DNA of 64,000 nt from Butyrivibrio sp. INlla16 (GCF_900104155.1 NZ_FMYB01000011.1:1-64000), one strand, 5' to 3'. Shown: positions 42,406 to 52,446, counted from the first letter of the stretch. The notes: generated from the sequence alone by a model not told the origin. Numbers and translations are program-made.

Positions 42406-44400
42406 CTACTTTTGTATGTTTGCACGCTCCATCATAATACCGATCGCCTCATAGAGCTCTTTATCATCAAAATAATCTTCTCGCAGTTCTTCGATATTTG
42501 TTATCTTTGACTCGCCTCTTTCTCCGGTCTTCGAGTATTTTTGAGGTTTCTTCTTTTTCTTTAAATCGTTGTCATTCTTATAAACCTTGTCTTCCGGCAG
42601 GTAATTTATCAGCATTTTTTCAAGAGCATCTCCGATAATCGGTTTTGAAAGATAATCCTGGAATCCTGATTTCCTATAAACATCCCTGGCTCCGGAAAAA
42701 GCATTTGCAGTAAGTGCTATGCTGGGAGTGTCTCTGTTGATATTCTTCTCATCACTCTTTAGCCTCCACAGCATCTCCATTCCGTCCATTTCGGGCATTC
42801 TATGATCAATTAGCATAAGATCATATTTCTTTTTTGCTGTCATCAAAAGTGCTTCCTTACCGCTTGAAGCAGTTTCTATATTGATCATCGTGTCTTTCAG
42901 AAGGTTTCTCGTAACCACGAGATTGATCTCATTATCATCTACAACAAGAATATCCGCATCGGGAGCAGTAAATAATTCTCTGTAATTACTGTCATCCTCA
43001 ATGATCTTATCGTATGCTACCTTGAAATCCCCTATTGGCTCAAAGCTTCTTATTTGCTGTTCTACTACAAAGGAAAAGGTTGACCCTTTTCCATATTCAC
43101 TTTTTACATATAGTTCCGAATTCATAAGTTTAAGGAATTTCTGAACTATACTCATTCCAAGACCTGATCCTTCAATATTTCTGTTTCTTGTTTCTTCAAG
43201 TCTTTCAAAAGGGTCATAAAGCCTTTGCATATCCTCTTCCCTAATACCAATACCGGTATCGGAAACAGATATTTTCAGTCCTATTGAACTGTCTTTATCC
43301 AAATGCCCGCCATCAATATAGTCGACAGCGAATTCAATTGACCCATGCTCGGTGTACTTTACTGCATTAGTCAGTATATTCAAAATAACCTGTTTAAGTC
43401 TGACATTATCTCCATACAAAAGATGCGGAATCTGACTGTTTACAATAGTGTTAAATTCCAGCCCTTTATTCTTTGCTCTTTCTTCAACCATATTTACAAG
43501 TTCCGAAATCATGTCAGCCAGATCATATTCCACATTATAAAGCTCCATTTTACCGGCTTCGATTTTGGAAAAATCAAGAACATCATTTATAAGTGTAAGC
43601 AGTGTATTACTGGCTGATTTAATATTATGAGCATACTTTTTCAGCTGATTATCATCATATTCTCGTAAAATTAGCTCATCCATACCGATTATGGCATTTA
43701 TGGGTGTTCTGATTTCATGAGACATCTGCGATAAAAACTGAGTTTTCGCTCCATTGGCAGCAATCGCATTAGCTTCAGCTTCCGCTGCCTTGAATCTGAG
43801 TTCCTCAAGCCTTGCGTTATTCAAAGCTTCTTTCATACGCAGATTTACCAATATAAGCGTACATATAGCCGTAACAAACAAAGAGGCTATTATCGCAAAT
43901 ATATCTCTGGAAAAGTACAATCTGCTCTTCCAGAAATAGCAAAAAACAGCAAAGCCAATGCACAAACTCAGATCAAAAGCAAAGTAAACTCTTAGCTTGT
44001 CTATATATATAGTTGAAAACATTATCAGAAAAAAAGGGAAAAGTCCTGCCGGCTGCTCCTTATAGGGAAGAATGTCAATTACTATAAGCATCACATATAA
44101 AAGCCCATAAAAAAATATCGATTCAAGCCTGCACAACCTTAGACTTAATGCCCTGTTTTTTAGTTGCTGGTTTGATACAAAAAACAAAAAGAGAATAATG
44201 AATAAAATATAATAGGTTACATGTAGTCTGAAACCCTGCAGAAGCGCTTTTGCTACTATAAGCATGATTAAATAGATGCCTACAAGTGCGATAGACATCT
44301 TTCTTTGCACCGTCATGTTTATTTTCACTATATTTTTTTCGCAGATTTCAAAATATTTTTCTTCATCATTTCTGAAATCCGCTATGGTCTCTCTGAGCAT
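42406..44400 (-). CDS. Membrane hybrid histidine kinase/response regulator
   Basis: 664 residues. About five or six transmembrane segments (33-190) form an unrecognised sensor. Then a coiled-coil linker, HisKA with His228 (MSHEIRTPINAI), HATPase (NILTNAVKYT N-box, DTGIG, GSGLGMSIV), and a receiver (about 483-600) with VDDNE and phospho-acceptor Asp532 in LIDHRMPEMDG. A Lys-rich tail ends the protein. It starts a three-gene phosphorelay. The ligand is unknown; no periplasmic domain of size is visible, so it may sense within the membrane. CGGAGATG before the ATG is a fair ribosome-binding site. Confidence 0.92.
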   Translation of the reverse strand: MLRETIADFRNDEEKYFEICEKNIVKINMTVQRKMSIALVGIYLIMLIVAKALLQGFRLHVTYYILFIILFLFFVSNQQLKNRALSLRLCRLESIFFYGLLYVMLIVIDILPYKEQPAGLFPFFLIMFSTIYIDKLRVYFAFDLSLCIGFAVFCYFWKSRLYFSRDIFAIIASLFVTAICTLILVNLRMKEALNNARLEELRFKAAEAEANAIAANGAKTQFLSQMSHEIRTPINAIIGMDELILREYDDNQLKKYAHNIKSASNTLLTLINDVLDFSKIEAGKMELYNVEYDLADMISELVNMVEERAKNKGLEFNTIVNSQIPHLLYGDNVRLKQVILNILTNAVKYTEHGSIEFAVDYIDGGHLDKDSSIGLKISVSDTGIGIREEDMQRLYDPFERLEETRNRNIEGSGLGMSIVQKFLKLMNSELYVKSEYGKGSTFSFVVEQQIRSFEPIGDFKVAYDKIIEDDSNYRELFTAPDADILVVDDNEINLVVTRNLLKDTMINIETASSGKEALLMTAKKKYDLMLIDHRMPEMDGMEMLWRLKSDEKNINRDTPSIALTANAFSGARDVYRKSGFQDYLSKPIIGDALEKMLINYLPEDKVYKNDNDLKKKKKPQKYSKTGERGESKITNIEELREDYFDDKELYEAIGIMMERANIQK

Positions 44401-44515
44401 TTGAAAGACATCTCCGTATTATGCGCAGGTTACATACTACCACCAATAACTACTTTTTTTCATCATAACATTAGCGTTATTCAATAACAATAATATGAGT
44501 TATTAAAAAAGTATA

Positions 44516-44558
44516 AGAAAAAAATGCCCTTGGAATTTATAATTTCCAAGGGCATTTC
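44516..44558 (-). terminator. Rho-independent terminator after the DUF4349 gene
   Basis: A 14-bp stem AAATGCCCTTGGAA/TTCCAAGGGCATTT (44522-44535 with 44544-44557) with seven T on the minus strand. Confidence 0.92.
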
Positions 44559-44582
44559 ATAAATATTAATTCATTTCTTTAT

Positions 44583-45674
44583 TTATTTGTCAGATTCATT
44601 ATTGTCTGTATTTTCAGAAGTTTTATCTGTTTTGTCGGTAGTATTATTATCTGCCTGCTCGGGCTTTGGTCCGTAGGTATATGCTCCCATACCCGGTAGC
44701 GCAGTCCTCTCTGCCGGCGTCATCTTTGAAAGTCTTTCTTTTCTCTTCTTTTCAGACTTTCTGATAAGAATGATAATTATCACTATTATAATAGCCAAAA
44801 TTATTATAGTGATCAGATGCGTAATAATAAGCAGGGCCAGTTCCTTAAAGAAATCAGCAACATCATAGCAGTTTTCGATAAATCCGTCCCTTGCTCTCTC
44901 AAAGAAAGTAGGATTTTTAACGGGTTCAGGAGTATAGTCAATAACCTCTCTGACTGTCACCCTTAGAGTACTGTAGCTAATCTGATTATCATAGGTTCTG
45001 AGCTGTGATTCCATAGACTCAAGCTGATAACGAACATCCGTAAGCTTATCCTGGATAGACATTATATCTTCTATTGTATCAGCTCTCTCCATTAATGTTA
45101 AAAGCTGTTCCTCTTCAGCTCTGAGCGCATTTCTGTGGCTTTCAAGATCTGCGTAGGTCAGCGTAACATCCGTTACGTTCATATCCTGAGAGACTATATT
45201 ACTCTCCTTTGCAACCTCATTAACAAATCCGGAGAGCTTTTCTTCAGGAATACGAAGCGTCATATTGGCTGTTCTTTCGTCCGAATAATTGCTCTTTGAA
45301 GTGCTGAAGCTTTCAACATAACCACCAAGCTCATCGGTTCTGTTCTTCAGAAAATCGATGGTTTTATCAAATTCCTTGGTCTCTGTTGTCATACTCATAT
45401 TTGTTATGAGTTTTCTGTTGCTCTTCTTTGAAGCCTTCTCCTCCGTAACGGTTTCGGCATTGCTACTTCCCGATTCTTCCATAGCTTCCGCGACTTCCAT
45501 ATCGTAATCAGCCTCATAAAGAGCTCCGTCTGCAGCTTCTTCCATAGCATAATTGCCTGCAGATTCTGAGGATTTTGAAGCATAATTTGATGAAGAACCG
45601 CAACCGGTAACAGCAAAGCTCAAAATGACAGCACCTGTAAGAAATCTGATTTTATAAAAGGATTTTCTTTTCAT
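44583..45674 (-). CDS. DUF4349 lipoprotein
   Basis: 363 residues: signal peptide with lipobox VTGC (Cys25), a Ser/Glu-rich linker to about 85, and a DUF4349 domain (about 88-255) with a central coiled coil (ADLESHRNALRAEEEQLLTL). A near C-terminal transmembrane helix (about 283-307) is followed by a basic then polar cytoplasmic tail. Being both lipid-anchored and membrane-spanning is typical for this family, whose function is unknown. It follows the helicase gene by 33 bases and ends at a terminator. Confidence 0.87.
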   Translation of the reverse strand: MKRKSFYKIRFLTGAVILSFAVTGCGSSSNYASKSSESAGNYAMEEAADGALYEADYDMEVAEAMEESGSSNAETVTEEKASKKSNRKLITNMSMTTETKEFDKTIDFLKNRTDELGGYVESFSTSKSNYSDERTANMTLRIPEEKLSGFVNEVAKESNIVSQDMNVTDVTLTYADLESHRNALRAEEEQLLTLMERADTIEDIMSIQDKLTDVRYQLESMESQLRTYDNQISYSTLRVTVREVIDYTPEPVKNPTFFERARDGFIENCYDVADFFKELALLIITHLITIIILAIIIVIIIILIRKSEKKRKERLSKMTPAERTALPGMGAYTYGPKPEQADNNTTDKTDKTSENTDNNESDK

Positions 45675-45707
45675 GATAAATGTCCCCCTCTTAGTCTAAA
45701 TTTCACT

Positions 45708-47585
45708 TTATTTTATCAAAATATCGTCAATATTGCCATCCCGGAATAAATCTCTTATAGGCCTTAAAAACCCGGACATTCTCATGGGATTTTCTTTTGA
45801 ACCTTTTACATAGCTAAGATGCAACTCTTCTTTTGCCCTAGTCATTGCAACATAAAGCATTCTTCGTTCCTCTTCTATTTCACTGCTTGTAATACTTTTT
45901 CGTGATGGAACAATTCCCTCATTTAGGTCAGGAAGATATACTCTTTTAAATTCAAGCCCCTTTGAAGCATGCATAGTCATAACCCTTACGCCCTTTTTAT
46001 CACAAACCTTAACATTCCTCATAACTTCCAAAGTTTTGTCAAGTTCTTCAATATATTCTTTTAAATCCTGATAATCTCTGAAATTTTCACATAGCTTTTC
46101 AAACTCATCAAGATCAGACATATGTCCCTCCAATACCTTTGCACTTGCGCAGAATTTATCCTTGAGATATTTATCATATCCCATAAATCCTCTTATGAAA
46201 TGGACAGCGCCTTTAGGACTAAGCTTAGACATAAGCTTAAGATCTCTAAAAAGCTTTTGAACCGTAGTTGTCATATTGATTTTTGACTGCCTTGCATAAA
46301 ATAGAAGCAAGTCCTTTTCCTCTATCTTTTCTTTTCCTTCGAGAGCCGCTCTTGAAATATATCTGACAGGCTTATTCATTATTCTTAAAAAATCACTTCT
46401 TTTTTGACCGTCATGAATAAATGACAGATAGGAAATCATATCCTTTACAGCTGCCTTCTCGTGAAACGCTACAACTTTTTCTTTGTAAGAGCATGGTATT
46501 CCTGCTTCACCAAGCATACCTGCAAAAGCTGTCGCCTCAACATTTGTTCTGACAATGATAGAAAAATCTGACAGCGTTACATCCTCTTTGGATGCCATTT
46601 TTGCATTAGCTTCAAAGGACTTTATTTCTTTAATAATACTTTTATATTGCTCTTTTTTATCGGAAAAACTTTTTCCTGTTATTATCCCTAAATCTCCTTT
46701 TTTACCTGCCTTAATATCCTTTTTGAATCTTATCTTATTTTCATCTATGATGCTTTTCGATGCTTCAAGTATTTTCGGCGCACACCTGTAATTTGTATCA
46801 AGTATAATCTCCTTGGCATCCTCAAAATGATCCTTAAAACCCAGCATAAGTTCAGGATCAGATCCTCTGAATCCATATATTGACTGGTCATCATCTCCAA
46901 CCACAAAAAGATTCCGGTCTTTTCCAAGTAAAAGCTTTATAACCTCAAACTGCATCATATTTATGTCCTGATATTCATCTATCTGGATATATGCGAGTCT
47001 CTCCTGCCACTTTTTTCTCACATCATCTCTTCGAAGGAGATAATCCCTACATAAAAGAACCATGTCGTCAAAATCTATCAAACCTTGTTCTTTCAGAATA
47101 ATCAAATATTCCTCATATATTTTCGGAAAATCCTCATAAAAAGGGACAGCTTTATCCCGTTCTTCCGGGCAAAGTCCAGAATTTTTAAGTCTTGATATTT
47201 CTGAAAGCATAAGTCTTATCATCTCACTATCATAATCACGCCCATGCAAAATATGACTAAGCACTTTATACTTGTCTGTTTCTTTGATAATAGTGAGTTT
47301 ATCGCTATTTAGTATATGGTAAAAAATGGAATGGAATGTTCCGAAGAGAACCTCCGGATACACGGAATTTGTTTCTTTAATAAATCTTTGCTGCATCTCT
47401 ATTGCAGCAGCTTTGGTAAATGTAATCGTAAGTATCGATCCGGGGTTAACTCCCATCCGGGTAAGACTTATTATTCTTTGAATTATTACAAAGGTTTTAC
47501 CGCTCCCGGGACCTGCTATTACACAAGCAGGTCCCTTATCATGCATAATTGCACGCTTTTGAGCGGGATTACAATGTAAATTCAT
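45708..47585 (-). CDS. UvrD/PcrA-like ATP-dependent DNA helicase
   Basis: 625-residue superfamily 1A helicase. Motifs: Q motif and Walker A (AGPGSGKTFVIIQR), TFTKAAAIEMQQR (Ia), IDEYQDINMMQ (II, DEYQ rather than DEXQ-typical DEFQ), VVGDDDQSIYGFRGSDP (III), DTNYRC (IV), TMHASKGLEFKRVYLPDLNEG (V) and EEERRMLYVAMTRAKE (VI). About 100 residues shorter than PcrA, with a reduced 2B region. ATG 47585 begins two bases after the gltX stop; the TTG seven codons upstream is less likely. Probably a repair or recombination helicase rather than the main PcrA, which cannot be decided here. Confidence 0.9.
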   Translation of the reverse strand: MNLHCNPAQKRAIMHDKGPACVIAGPGSGKTFVIIQRIISLTRMGVNPGSILTITFTKAAAIEMQQRFIKETNSVYPEVLFGTFHSIFYHILNSDKLTIIKETDKYKVLSHILHGRDYDSEMIRLMLSEISRLKNSGLCPEERDKAVPFYEDFPKIYEEYLIILKEQGLIDFDDMVLLCRDYLLRRDDVRKKWQERLAYIQIDEYQDINMMQFEVIKLLLGKDRNLFVVGDDDQSIYGFRGSDPELMLGFKDHFEDAKEIILDTNYRCAPKILEASKSIIDENKIRFKKDIKAGKKGDLGIITGKSFSDKKEQYKSIIKEIKSFEANAKMASKEDVTLSDFSIIVRTNVEATAFAGMLGEAGIPCSYKEKVVAFHEKAAVKDMISYLSFIHDGQKRSDFLRIMNKPVRYISRAALEGKEKIEEKDLLLFYARQSKINMTTTVQKLFRDLKLMSKLSPKGAVHFIRGFMGYDKYLKDKFCASAKVLEGHMSDLDEFEKLCENFRDYQDLKEYIEELDKTLEVMRNVKVCDKKGVRVMTMHASKGLEFKRVYLPDLNEGIVPSRKSITSSEIEEERRMLYVAMTRAKEELHLSYVKGSKENPMRMSGFLRPIRDLFRDGNIDDILIK

Positions 47586-47586
47586 A

Positions 47587-49056
47587 TCAGGCTTCAAGTT
47601 TTGCAATTGAATCCTTTAATCTTTTAAGAGTCTCATCTTTTCCGATGACCTCCATAGCTTCCGTAGCGCCGCAGGGAGTCATGGCTTTTCCGGAAACAGC
47701 TATACGAATCGGCCAAAGTACATAGCCGTTCTTATATTCCTTCTCCTTGATATACTCCTGAAGTCTCGCATAGAGGGCATCATTGCTGTAATCCTCCTGA
47801 GCTTCAAGTATGGGAAGAAGATCTTTTAAAACAGAAAGCGAAGAAGCTTCATCAGTCTTCATCTTCTTATGCTTATAAATTGAAACGTCATAATCAGGCA
47901 TTTCCTCGAAGAAATCGATCATCTCGGCAATATCGGGCCATATCTCGATTCTGGTCTTTATCATAGACGCAATCTTATGAAGGTCAAGATCCTTCTTTAT
48001 GATCTCTTTCATATAAGGCTCTGCAAGCTCATAGAACTTGTCATCATCCATGGCTTTCAGATACTCACCGTTCATCCACTTAAGCTTTGTATAATCGAAA
48101 ACCGCAGGTGATTTGTTTATTCGTCTGTAATCAAACTTTTCAACAAGCTCCTTGAGACTCATGATCTCGGTATTATCATCCGGTGACCAACCAAGAAGTG
48201 CTACAAAGTTAACAACAGTCTCGGCAAGGAAGCCCTGTTCAACAAGATCCTCGAAAGAAGAATGTCCGCTTCTCTTACTGAGCTTATGATGCTCCTCATC
48301 AGTAATAAGAGGACAATGAATATACTTCGGAACTTCCCAGCCAAAGGCATCATAGAGTCTGTTGTATTTGGGAGATGAAGAGATATATTCATTTCCTCTG
48401 ACAACATGAGTTATACCCATAAGGTGGTCATCTACAACATTCGCAAAGTTATAGGTCGGATATCCGTCAGATTTGATAAGAACCATATCATCAAGTTCCT
48501 TATTCTCAACGGAAACATCACCATAAAGCTCATCGTGGAAAGTTGTTGTACCTTCTGTGGGATTGTTCTGTCTTATAACGAACGGCTTACCCTCAGCGAG
48601 GTTCTTCTCAACTTCCTCTTTTGAAAGGTGAAGACAGTGCTTATCGTATACACTTATTTCCTTTTTGCCGCCATTACCGTCATCTATTTCCTGTACAAGA
48701 GTTGCAAGTCTTGCCTCATCGCAGAAGCAATAGTATGCTTCACCCTTATCAATAAGCTGCTTTGCATACTCCATATAAATTCCGGCTTTCTGTCTCTCAC
48801 TCTGAACATAAGGACCTACACCTCCATCCTTATCAGGACCTTCATCATGAATAAGTCCTGTCTTCTCCAGAGTTCTGTAGATAATCTCTGTTGCGCCTTC
48901 AACATAGCGCTCCTGATCAGTATCCTCAATTCTGAGTATGAAATCACCGCCATCATGCTTTGCAATAAGATAAGCATATAATGCGGTTCTCAAATTTCCT
49001 ACATGCATTCTTCCTGTAGGACTCGGTGCATAACGCGTTCTTATTTTCTGTGCCAT
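47587..49056 (-). CDS. gltX: Glutamyl-tRNA synthetase
   Basis: Class I synthetase charging tRNA-Glu (possibly also tRNA-Gln in organisms using the amidotransferase route). HIGH-like HVGN follows [10 protein letters not shown], with KLSKRSG as the KMSKS loop and [17 protein letters not shown] as a conserved block. 489 residues from ATG 49056, selected by GAGGAG just upstream; the TTG at 49068 lies inside the ribosome-binding site. Confidence 0.95.
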   Translation of the reverse strand: MAQKIRTRYAPSPTGRMHVGNLRTALYAYLIAKHDGGDFILRIEDTDQERYVEGATEIIYRTLEKTGLIHDEGPDKDGGVGPYVQSERQKAGIYMEYAKQLIDKGEAYYCFCDEARLATLVQEIDDGNGGKKEISVYDKHCLHLSKEEVEKNLAEGKPFVIRQNNPTEGTTTFHDELYGDVSVENKELDDMVLIKSDGYPTYNFANVVDDHLMGITHVVRGNEYISSSPKYNRLYDAFGWEVPKYIHCPLITDEEHHKLSKRSGHSSFEDLVEQGFLAETVVNFVALLGWSPDDNTEIMSLKELVEKFDYRRINKSPAVFDYTKLKWMNGEYLKAMDDDKFYELAEPYMKEIIKKDLDLHKIASMIKTRIEIWPDIAEMIDFFEEMPDYDVSIYKHKKMKTDEASSLSVLKDLLPILEAQEDYSNDALYARLQEYIKEKEYKNGYVLWPIRIAVSGKAMTPCGATEAMEVIGKDETLKRLKDSIAKLEA

Positions 49057-49091
49057 AGTACTCCTCAAATCCTGCTGTTATATCAGCTTTT

Positions 49092-49340
49092 TTACATTAC
49101 CTCCGGATATTCCTTTTTCTCAAATTCAACAATAATACCGGAAGCAACATTGCGACAAAGAGCTATCTGCTTCTTTTCAACCTGAATGATTACTCCGCCG
49201 CGTTCTTTTTTATTAATTACTTTAATGTGAGACCCACCAGTGACGCCAATGGATTTAAGTCTCTTAGAATAGATAGACTGTTCGACATTTAACTCTTTTA
49301 CAAGGTAAATGCCGTTCTTCTCCCCATCAGTAAGTGTCAT
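49092..49340 (-). CDS. FeoA-domain protein
   Basis: An 82-residue SH3-like FeoA domain: MTLTDGEKNGIYLVKELN, RLKSIGVTGGSHIKVINKKERGGVIIQV, and RNVASGIIVE. In iron uptake FeoA supports the FeoB GTPase, but no feoB is adjacent, so this may be a stand-alone regulator or a FeoA partner acting in trans. GAGG seven bases before the ATG. gltX follows after 35 bases. Confidence 0.85.
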   Translation of the reverse strand: MTLTDGEKNGIYLVKELNVEQSIYSKRLKSIGVTGGSHIKVINKKERGGVIIQVEKKQIALCRNVASGIIVEFEKKEYPEVM

Positions 49341-49492
49341 AAATTACCTCAAAAACCTTTTCTACATATAGTATTTCGTGCCAAATGCAAATGCCGTGAC
49401 GCATTTAGTTTTACACTATCAGGCACAAAAGATTTTAAAATTATATAACACCTTTTTCCAAATGAAAAGAGCACCACTTTAATGTGCTAAAG
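49341..49492. other. Intergenic region between aguB and the FeoA-domain gene
   Basis: 152 bases with a weak aguB terminator at one end and presumably the FeoA-gene promoter. A TTGCAT with TATGTA 16 bases downstream on the minus strand is the best candidate. No Fur box is evident. Confidence 0.3.
49465..49489 (-). terminator. Weak terminator after aguB
   Basis: A 5-bp stem AGCAC/GTGCT (49470-49474 with 49484-49488) followed on the minus strand by CTTTTC. Marginal. Confidence 0.4.
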
Positions 49493-50419
49493 TCATTCAA
49501 CAATCTCCCTGTAGCACTCAGGCCTTCTGTCGCGGAATAATCCCCATGACAAACGATTTTGCCTGATCTCATTGAAATCATATACCGCCATGATGATTTC
49601 TTCCGAAGAATCACCTGCCTGCCTTAAAATATCGCCGGTTTCATCAGTCATAAAACTGTGTCCATAGAACTTAAGAGATGAAAGCTGTCCTCCGTTTTCT
49701 TCTGAAGGAACAACATTCTCCGTACCGATACGATTAGCAGCTACAACAGGGATTATATTGGCAGCTGCATGCCCCTGCATGGTTCTCTGCCAGTGCCCTG
49801 AACTGTCTACATTAAGAATAGGCTCGGATCCGATAGCAGTCGGATACAGAATTATATCTGCCCCCTGCAAAGCAAGACATCTTGCAGTTTCAGGGAACCA
49901 CTGATCCCAACAAATTCCTACACCTACTCGTCCATACGCCGTTTCAAATACGGAAAATCCGGTATCACCTGGTGTAAAATAGAACTTTTCCTGGTAGAAA
50001 TGATCATCCGGAATATGCGTTTTTCTGTACACACCGAGAATATCGCCATCGGAATCGATCATAGCTACGGAATTGTACATCACATTGCCTTCACGCTCAT
50101 AAAAACTTATTGGCATTACTATCGAAAGCTCTCTGCATATCTGCCTGAAATGAGCAACAGCCCGGTTTTGATCTACGGGAGTAGCAAAATCATAATAATC
50201 ATATCTTCTTTCCTGGCAAAAATACTGTCTTTCAAAGAGCTCTGAAAGAAGAATTATCTGCGCTCCCTGCGAGGCTGCTTTTCTAACAAGTTTTTCTGCC
50301 TTTTTTATATTCAGTCTAACCAGTTCTTCATCTGATATTTCTGTATTGTTATAGCTTTCTCTGCCACATGCAAACTGTATTGCGGCAACTGTAGTAGAGG
50401 TGCTGTTTTTATAGGTCAT
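49493..50419 (-). CDS. aguB: N-carbamoylputrescine amidase
   Basis: Nitrilase-superfamily enzyme hydrolysing N-carbamoylputrescine to putrescine, CO2 and ammonia. The Glu-Lys-Cys triad is visible: Glu in LLSELFERQYFCQ, Lys in YRKTHIPDDHFYQEKFYFTPGD, Cys in VGICWDQWFPE. The long HIPD...YQEKFYFTPGD block is typical for AguB rather than other nitrilases. It follows aguA by 11 bases with GGAG, and receives the AguA product. Confidence 0.94.
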   Translation of the reverse strand: MTYKNSTSTTVAAIQFACGRESYNNTEISDEELVRLNIKKAEKLVRKAASQGAQIILLSELFERQYFCQERRYDYYDFATPVDQNRAVAHFRQICRELSIVMPISFYEREGNVMYNSVAMIDSDGDILGVYRKTHIPDDHFYQEKFYFTPGDTGFSVFETAYGRVGVGICWDQWFPETARCLALQGADIILYPTAIGSEPILNVDSSGHWQRTMQGHAAANIIPVVAANRIGTENVVPSEENGGQLSSLKFYGHSFMTDETGDILRQAGDSSEEIIMAVYDFNEIRQNRLSWGLFRDRRPECYREIVE

Positions 50420-50430
50420 CTTCTGACTCC

Positions 50431-51657
50431 TTATTCAAAATTTATTACCTTTCTTTTCATATTGGTTATGCTTGCCGGAATCTGCTGAGTAATACAGTGA
50501 ATATTACCACCGCCAAGCAGAATATCTCTTGCCGGTATTGAAACCACATTTCGATTTCTGCAGATTTTACGCATTATTTCTACTGCTCTCATATCGCTTT
50601 GTTTATTTTCGCCTCCAAAGCTGGGAATAAGCACTTCTGTATTTGTAAAATAGAAATTAACGTAACTTGCAGCCATTCTCTCGCCTACTTCCCTTTCGGC
50701 TTCACCTTCTTCGAATTCGTAATTGTAAATGTCATGTCTGCTTAAAGTAATCGGAACATCGGGAATCGGAAGCTTGTGAATCTTAAGTTTTCTTCCCCGT
50801 GCATCAGTCTCAGTCTGAAGATACTCATAATCAGACAATGAATTTGAATATTGAGGATCAAGAAAATCATCAGTCCACGCAAGCACAACTTCACCGGGCG
50901 CTGTAAACGCGCAGACATTATCTACATGTTCATTAGTTTCGTCATTATATATACCGGAAGGCAGCCATAAAACTTTTTCAGCTCCGAGATAATTCCTTAG
51001 CATTTTTTCTATCTCATATTGAGACATATCGGGATTTCTACCCTTGCTCAAAAGGCAGTTCGAGGTAACCATAACTGTTCCCTCTCCATCAGAATGAATC
51101 GCACCTCCTTCAAGGACAAAAGGATGAGCATCATAAACATCTTTTCCCAGATAATTACAAAACTCTGAAGCAACATTATCATCCTTATCCCAGTGCGCAT
51201 AAAGGCCGTCAACATTACCGCCCCAGGCATTAAAGGCCCAGTCAATACCTCTGATTTCTCCCTCTTCGTTTCTTACAAAGGTAGGTCCGACATCCCTTGC
51301 CCAGGCATCATCGGAATCCATTTCAATCAGGATTATCGTTCCGATATCTCTTTCGCCTACGGAAACAGGATGCATATTATCACTTGTAATATTGAAGATT
51401 CGTTTTATATTTGTCGTATTCTTTTTAATAAAATAATGAGCTTCGTTATAGTTCCTGTGATCGCAAAGAACATATAGTTTTTCTGATTTGAGAATGTGTG
51501 AAAAAATTCTGCAAAATGCCTTTTTGGCTTCAGTTGAATCCTTCCCCCAGCTTCCTGGTCTTGTCGGCCATATCATCACTGTCGCATCGTGAATATCATA
51601 TTCAGCCGGCATATAAAAACCGTCTTCTCTTGGAGTAGATTTAATAATTGTAGACAT
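50431..51657 (-). CDS. aguA: Agmatine deiminase
   Basis: Converts agmatine to N-carbamoylputrescine and ammonia. Guanidine-modifying fold with YDIHDATVMIWPTRPGSWG at the N-terminus, DDAWARDVGPTFV, FNAWGGNVDGLYAHWD, VLEGGAIHSDGEG, NEHVDNVC and the catalytic cysteine in LGGGNIHCITQQ. About 408 residues from ATG 51657; the earlier ATG 51663 is too close to GAGGGTGA. Preceded by an inverted repeat that may be its operator, and supplied with agmatine by the SpeA-type decarboxylase encoded at 57317-58765. Confidence 0.95.
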   Translation of the reverse strand: MSTIIKSTPREDGFYMPAEYDIHDATVMIWPTRPGSWGKDSTEAKKAFCRIFSHILKSEKLYVLCDHRNYNEAHYFIKKNTTNIKRIFNITSDNMHPVSVGERDIGTIILIEMDSDDAWARDVGPTFVRNEEGEIRGIDWAFNAWGGNVDGLYAHWDKDDNVASEFCNYLGKDVYDAHPFVLEGGAIHSDGEGTVMVTSNCLLSKGRNPDMSQYEIEKMLRNYLGAEKVLWLPSGIYNDETNEHVDNVCAFTAPGEVVLAWTDDFLDPQYSNSLSDYEYLQTETDARGRKLKIHKLPIPDVPITLSRHDIYNYEFEEGEAEREVGERMAASYVNFYFTNTEVLIPSFGGENKQSDMRAVEIMRKICRNRNVVSIPARDILLGGGNIHCITQQIPASITNMKRKVINFE

Positions 51658-51693
51658 AATCATTCACCCTCATCATTTTTGAAAATAAGACAT

Positions 51694-51714
51694 AAACAAT
51701 TTGCTTTATTGTTT
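51694..51714. promoter_or_regulatory. Inverted repeat upstream of aguA
   Basis: A perfect 7-bp inverted repeat AAACAAT-N7-ATTGTTT centred about 47 bases before the aguA start codon, in the only space available for the aguAB promoter. Likely a dimeric regulator site. Confidence 0.4.
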
Positions 51715-51756
51715 CGTAAATAGAACGGTTAAAAATGCTTTTATTAGAAAATTATA

Positions 51757-51801
51757 TAAAAAAATAGACCGTGTGCAAAGTATATATTCTTTGACACACG
51801 A
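51757..51801 (-). terminator. Rho-independent terminator after upp
   Basis: Stem CGTGTG-CAAAG with CTTTG-A-CACACG (51770-51780 with 51789-51800, one bulge), then seven T shortly after on the minus strand. Confidence 0.82.
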
Positions 51802-51816
51802 TCATATTTTAATGAA

Positions 51817-52446
51817 TTATTTTGTACCGAAAATTCTGTCTCCGGCATCGCCAAGGCCGGGTACAATATATTTGTTATCGTTAAGCTGGTCATCAATATG
51901 TGCACAGATGATCGGAACGTCCGGATGCTCTGATGTAACCTTCTCAAGTCCTTCGGGAGCAGCGATCAGACATATAAATCTCATCTTTTTTACACCCTTT
52001 TCTTTGAAGAGTTCAATGGCATCACATGCGGAACCACCTGTTGCAAGCATGGGATCAAGAATAATAACTTCTCTGTCTCCGATATCCTCTGGAGCTTTAA
52101 AGAAATAGTTTACAGGCTCAAAGGTTGTCTCATCTCTATACATACCGACATGAGCAATTTTCGCATTAGGAATAACCTTAAGGACACCGTCAAGCATTCC
52201 CATTCCGGCTCTCATAATAGGGGCAAATGCATAATTATCTTCATTTAGTCTGCCCATTTTTATAGTCTTTATAGGTGTTTCAACTACAGTCTCCACAAGC
52301 GGAACGTCGCGCATAGCCTCATAAATAAGGTAGGCTCCTATCTCACTTACAAGCTCTCTGAAAAGCTTTGTTCCTGTATGCTTATCTCTTAAAATTGAAA
52401 GTTTATGCTCGATGAGCGGATGTTCCAACGCTGTAACATTTTTCAT
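51817..52446 (-). CDS. upp: Uracil phosphoribosyltransferase
   Basis: Salvages uracil to UMP with PRPP. 209 residues, standard length. EHPLIEHKLSILRDKHTGTKLFREL at the N-terminus, APIMRAGMGM, the PRPP loop VIILDPMLATGGSA, and VPGLGDAGDRIFGT at the C-terminus. GGAGG nine bases before the ATG. Independent gene within the polyamine region, with its own terminator. Confidence 0.96.
   Translation of the reverse strand: MKNVTALEHPLIEHKLSILRDKHTGTKLFRELVSEIGAYLIYEAMRDVPLVETVVETPIKTIKMGRLNEDNYAFAPIMRAGMGMLDGVLKVIPNAKIAHVGMYRDETTFEPVNYFFKAPEDIGDREVIILDPMLATGGSACDAIELFKEKGVKKMRFICLIAAPEGLEKVTSEHPDVPIICAHIDDQLNDNKYIVPGLGDAGDRIFGTK

Noticed and set aside
49341..49492. Fur box before the FeoA-domain gene
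   Set aside because: No 19-base GATAATGATAATCATTATC-like palindrome could be made out in the intergenic region.
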